A DNA stretch of 64,000 nt, taken from the NCBI RefSeq assembly GCF_000196875.2, contig NC_014532.2:3286001-3350000 (forward strand), read 5' to 3'. Of this stretch, positions 63,623 to 64,000 are shown piece by piece. This stretch comes from Halomonas elongata DSM 2581 (GTDB lineage Bacteria; Pseudomonadota; Gammaproteobacteria; Pseudomonadales; Halomonadaceae). Below the pieces are notes generated by a model. It had not been told where the DNA came from. It saw only the letters and a program-made list of their open reading frames with translations, and searched no databases. A program made the translations under genes and the position numbers. The first letter of the stretch is position 1, and each line of letters starts with the position of its first letter.

Positions 63623-64000
63623 ATGCCCAGACTCGACGGTGTGCTGGAAACGGCCCTGTATGTCACCGACATGGTCCGTGCCCGGGCCTTCTTCGAGGAG
63701 GTGATGGGGCTCTCGGCCTTCACCGCCGACCAGCGCTTCACCGCCTACGATGCTGGCGGCGGCACCGTCCTGCTGCTGTTTCTCGAAGGCGCGACGCGCG
63801 ACACCGTGGTCCTGCCCGATGAAATGGGCACCATTCCGCCCCACGACGGCACCGGGCGCACGCACATGGCCTTCGCCATCGGCGCCGAGGCACTGGCGGA
63901 ATGGGAACGCCGCCTGACGAGTCATGGCATCGAGATCGAGGGGCGCACGCACTGGCCCCGGGGCGGCGAGAGTCTCTACTTCCGCGACCCGGACGGCCAC
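63623..64000 (+). CDS. VOC-superfamily (glyoxalase-fold) protein, truncated by window end
   Basis: 126 residues visible, starting after GGAGG. Paired beta-alpha-beta-beta-beta modules (LETALYVTDMVRARAFFEEV; HMAFAIGAEALAEWERRL) and a metal-ligand end motif SLYFRDPDGH are typical of glyoxalase/bleomycin-resistance/dioxygenase enzymes. The specific reaction cannot be told. The C-terminus is cut by the window edge. Confidence 0.88.
   Translation, partial: MPRLDGVLETALYVTDMVRARAFFEEVMGLSAFTADQRFTAYDAGGGTVLLLFLEGATRDTVVLPDEMGTIPPHDGTGRTHMAFAIGAEALAEWERRLTSHGIEIEGRTHWPRGGESLYFRDPDGH

Overview
This window is a contiguous stretch of chromosome from a GC-rich gammaproteobacterium, most likely a Halomonas-type member of the Halomonadaceae. 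That placement is inferred from pseudomonad/oceanospirillalean gene orders (rpsB-tsf-pyrH-frr-uppS-cdsA-dxr-rseP-bamA-skp; map-glnD-dapC-dapD-dapE; coaBC-dut-algC-argB; ftsY-ftsE-ftsX-rpoH), the high GC content, the acidic proteins and the protein sequences. No rRNA, tRNA, CRISPR array, prophage or integrase was seen, and the window is largely core genome.

Layout. 1-10316 (minus strand): translation and envelope cluster running rpsB, tsf, pyrH, frr, uppS, cdsA, dxr, rseP, bamA, skp (skp cut by the window edge). 10613-18454 (plus): map, glnD, then lysine/diaminopimelate genes dapC, an ArsC/Spx-like gene, dapD, dapE and a small unknown. 18455-21256: a repeat-rich interval holding a membrane-anchored cold-shock-domain gene, slyX, trxB and a CPXCG zinc-ribbon gene. 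21416-28686: acnA (plus), then maeA, trpS and ald (minus). 28862-33238 (minus): thioesterase, DUF2007/zinc-ribbon gene, rlmI, mutM, rpmG, rpmB, radC. 33410-38176 (plus): coaBC, dut, algC, argB, slmA. 38283-42284 (minus): ftsY-ftsE-ftsX and rpoH. 42376-43346 (plus): rsmD and zapB. 43355-50186 (minus): a bolA / psi-like / rimI overlapping set, an MFS exporter, a small acidic unknown, lysS and prfB with its programmed frameshift. 50451-58760 (plus): a peptide-uptake locus with two paralogous binding proteins, two permeases, a fused double ATPase and an outer-membrane porin. 58905-60242 (minus): fadL. 60528-64000 (plus): a metal-resistance operon (merR-type regulator, copA, a 23-residue membrane peptide) and a truncated glyoxalase-fold gene.

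The most unusual content is non-coding. A 143-bp element with inverted ends occurs in three full copies (19189, 46749, 52050) plus an end fragment (24419) and a duplicated left end (46672). In two cases the element abuts the TGA stop of a neighbouring gene. A second, unrelated inverted-repeat element (18555-18680) sits in the same way on the stop of the cold-shock gene. Two heptanucleotide tandem arrays (18458, 19674), each followed by an inverted degenerate copy, occur within 1.3 kb. Protein-level points worth following up are the metal regulator whose cysteines do not match a Cu(I) sensor although it heads a Cu(I)-ATPase operon, the 23-residue membrane peptide translationally coupled to copA, a probable cryptic HolD (psi) subunit, and two tandem peptide-binding proteins that differ in a conserved C-lobe motif. 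I found no clearly new multi-gene system; the repeat family is the best candidate for something undescribed.
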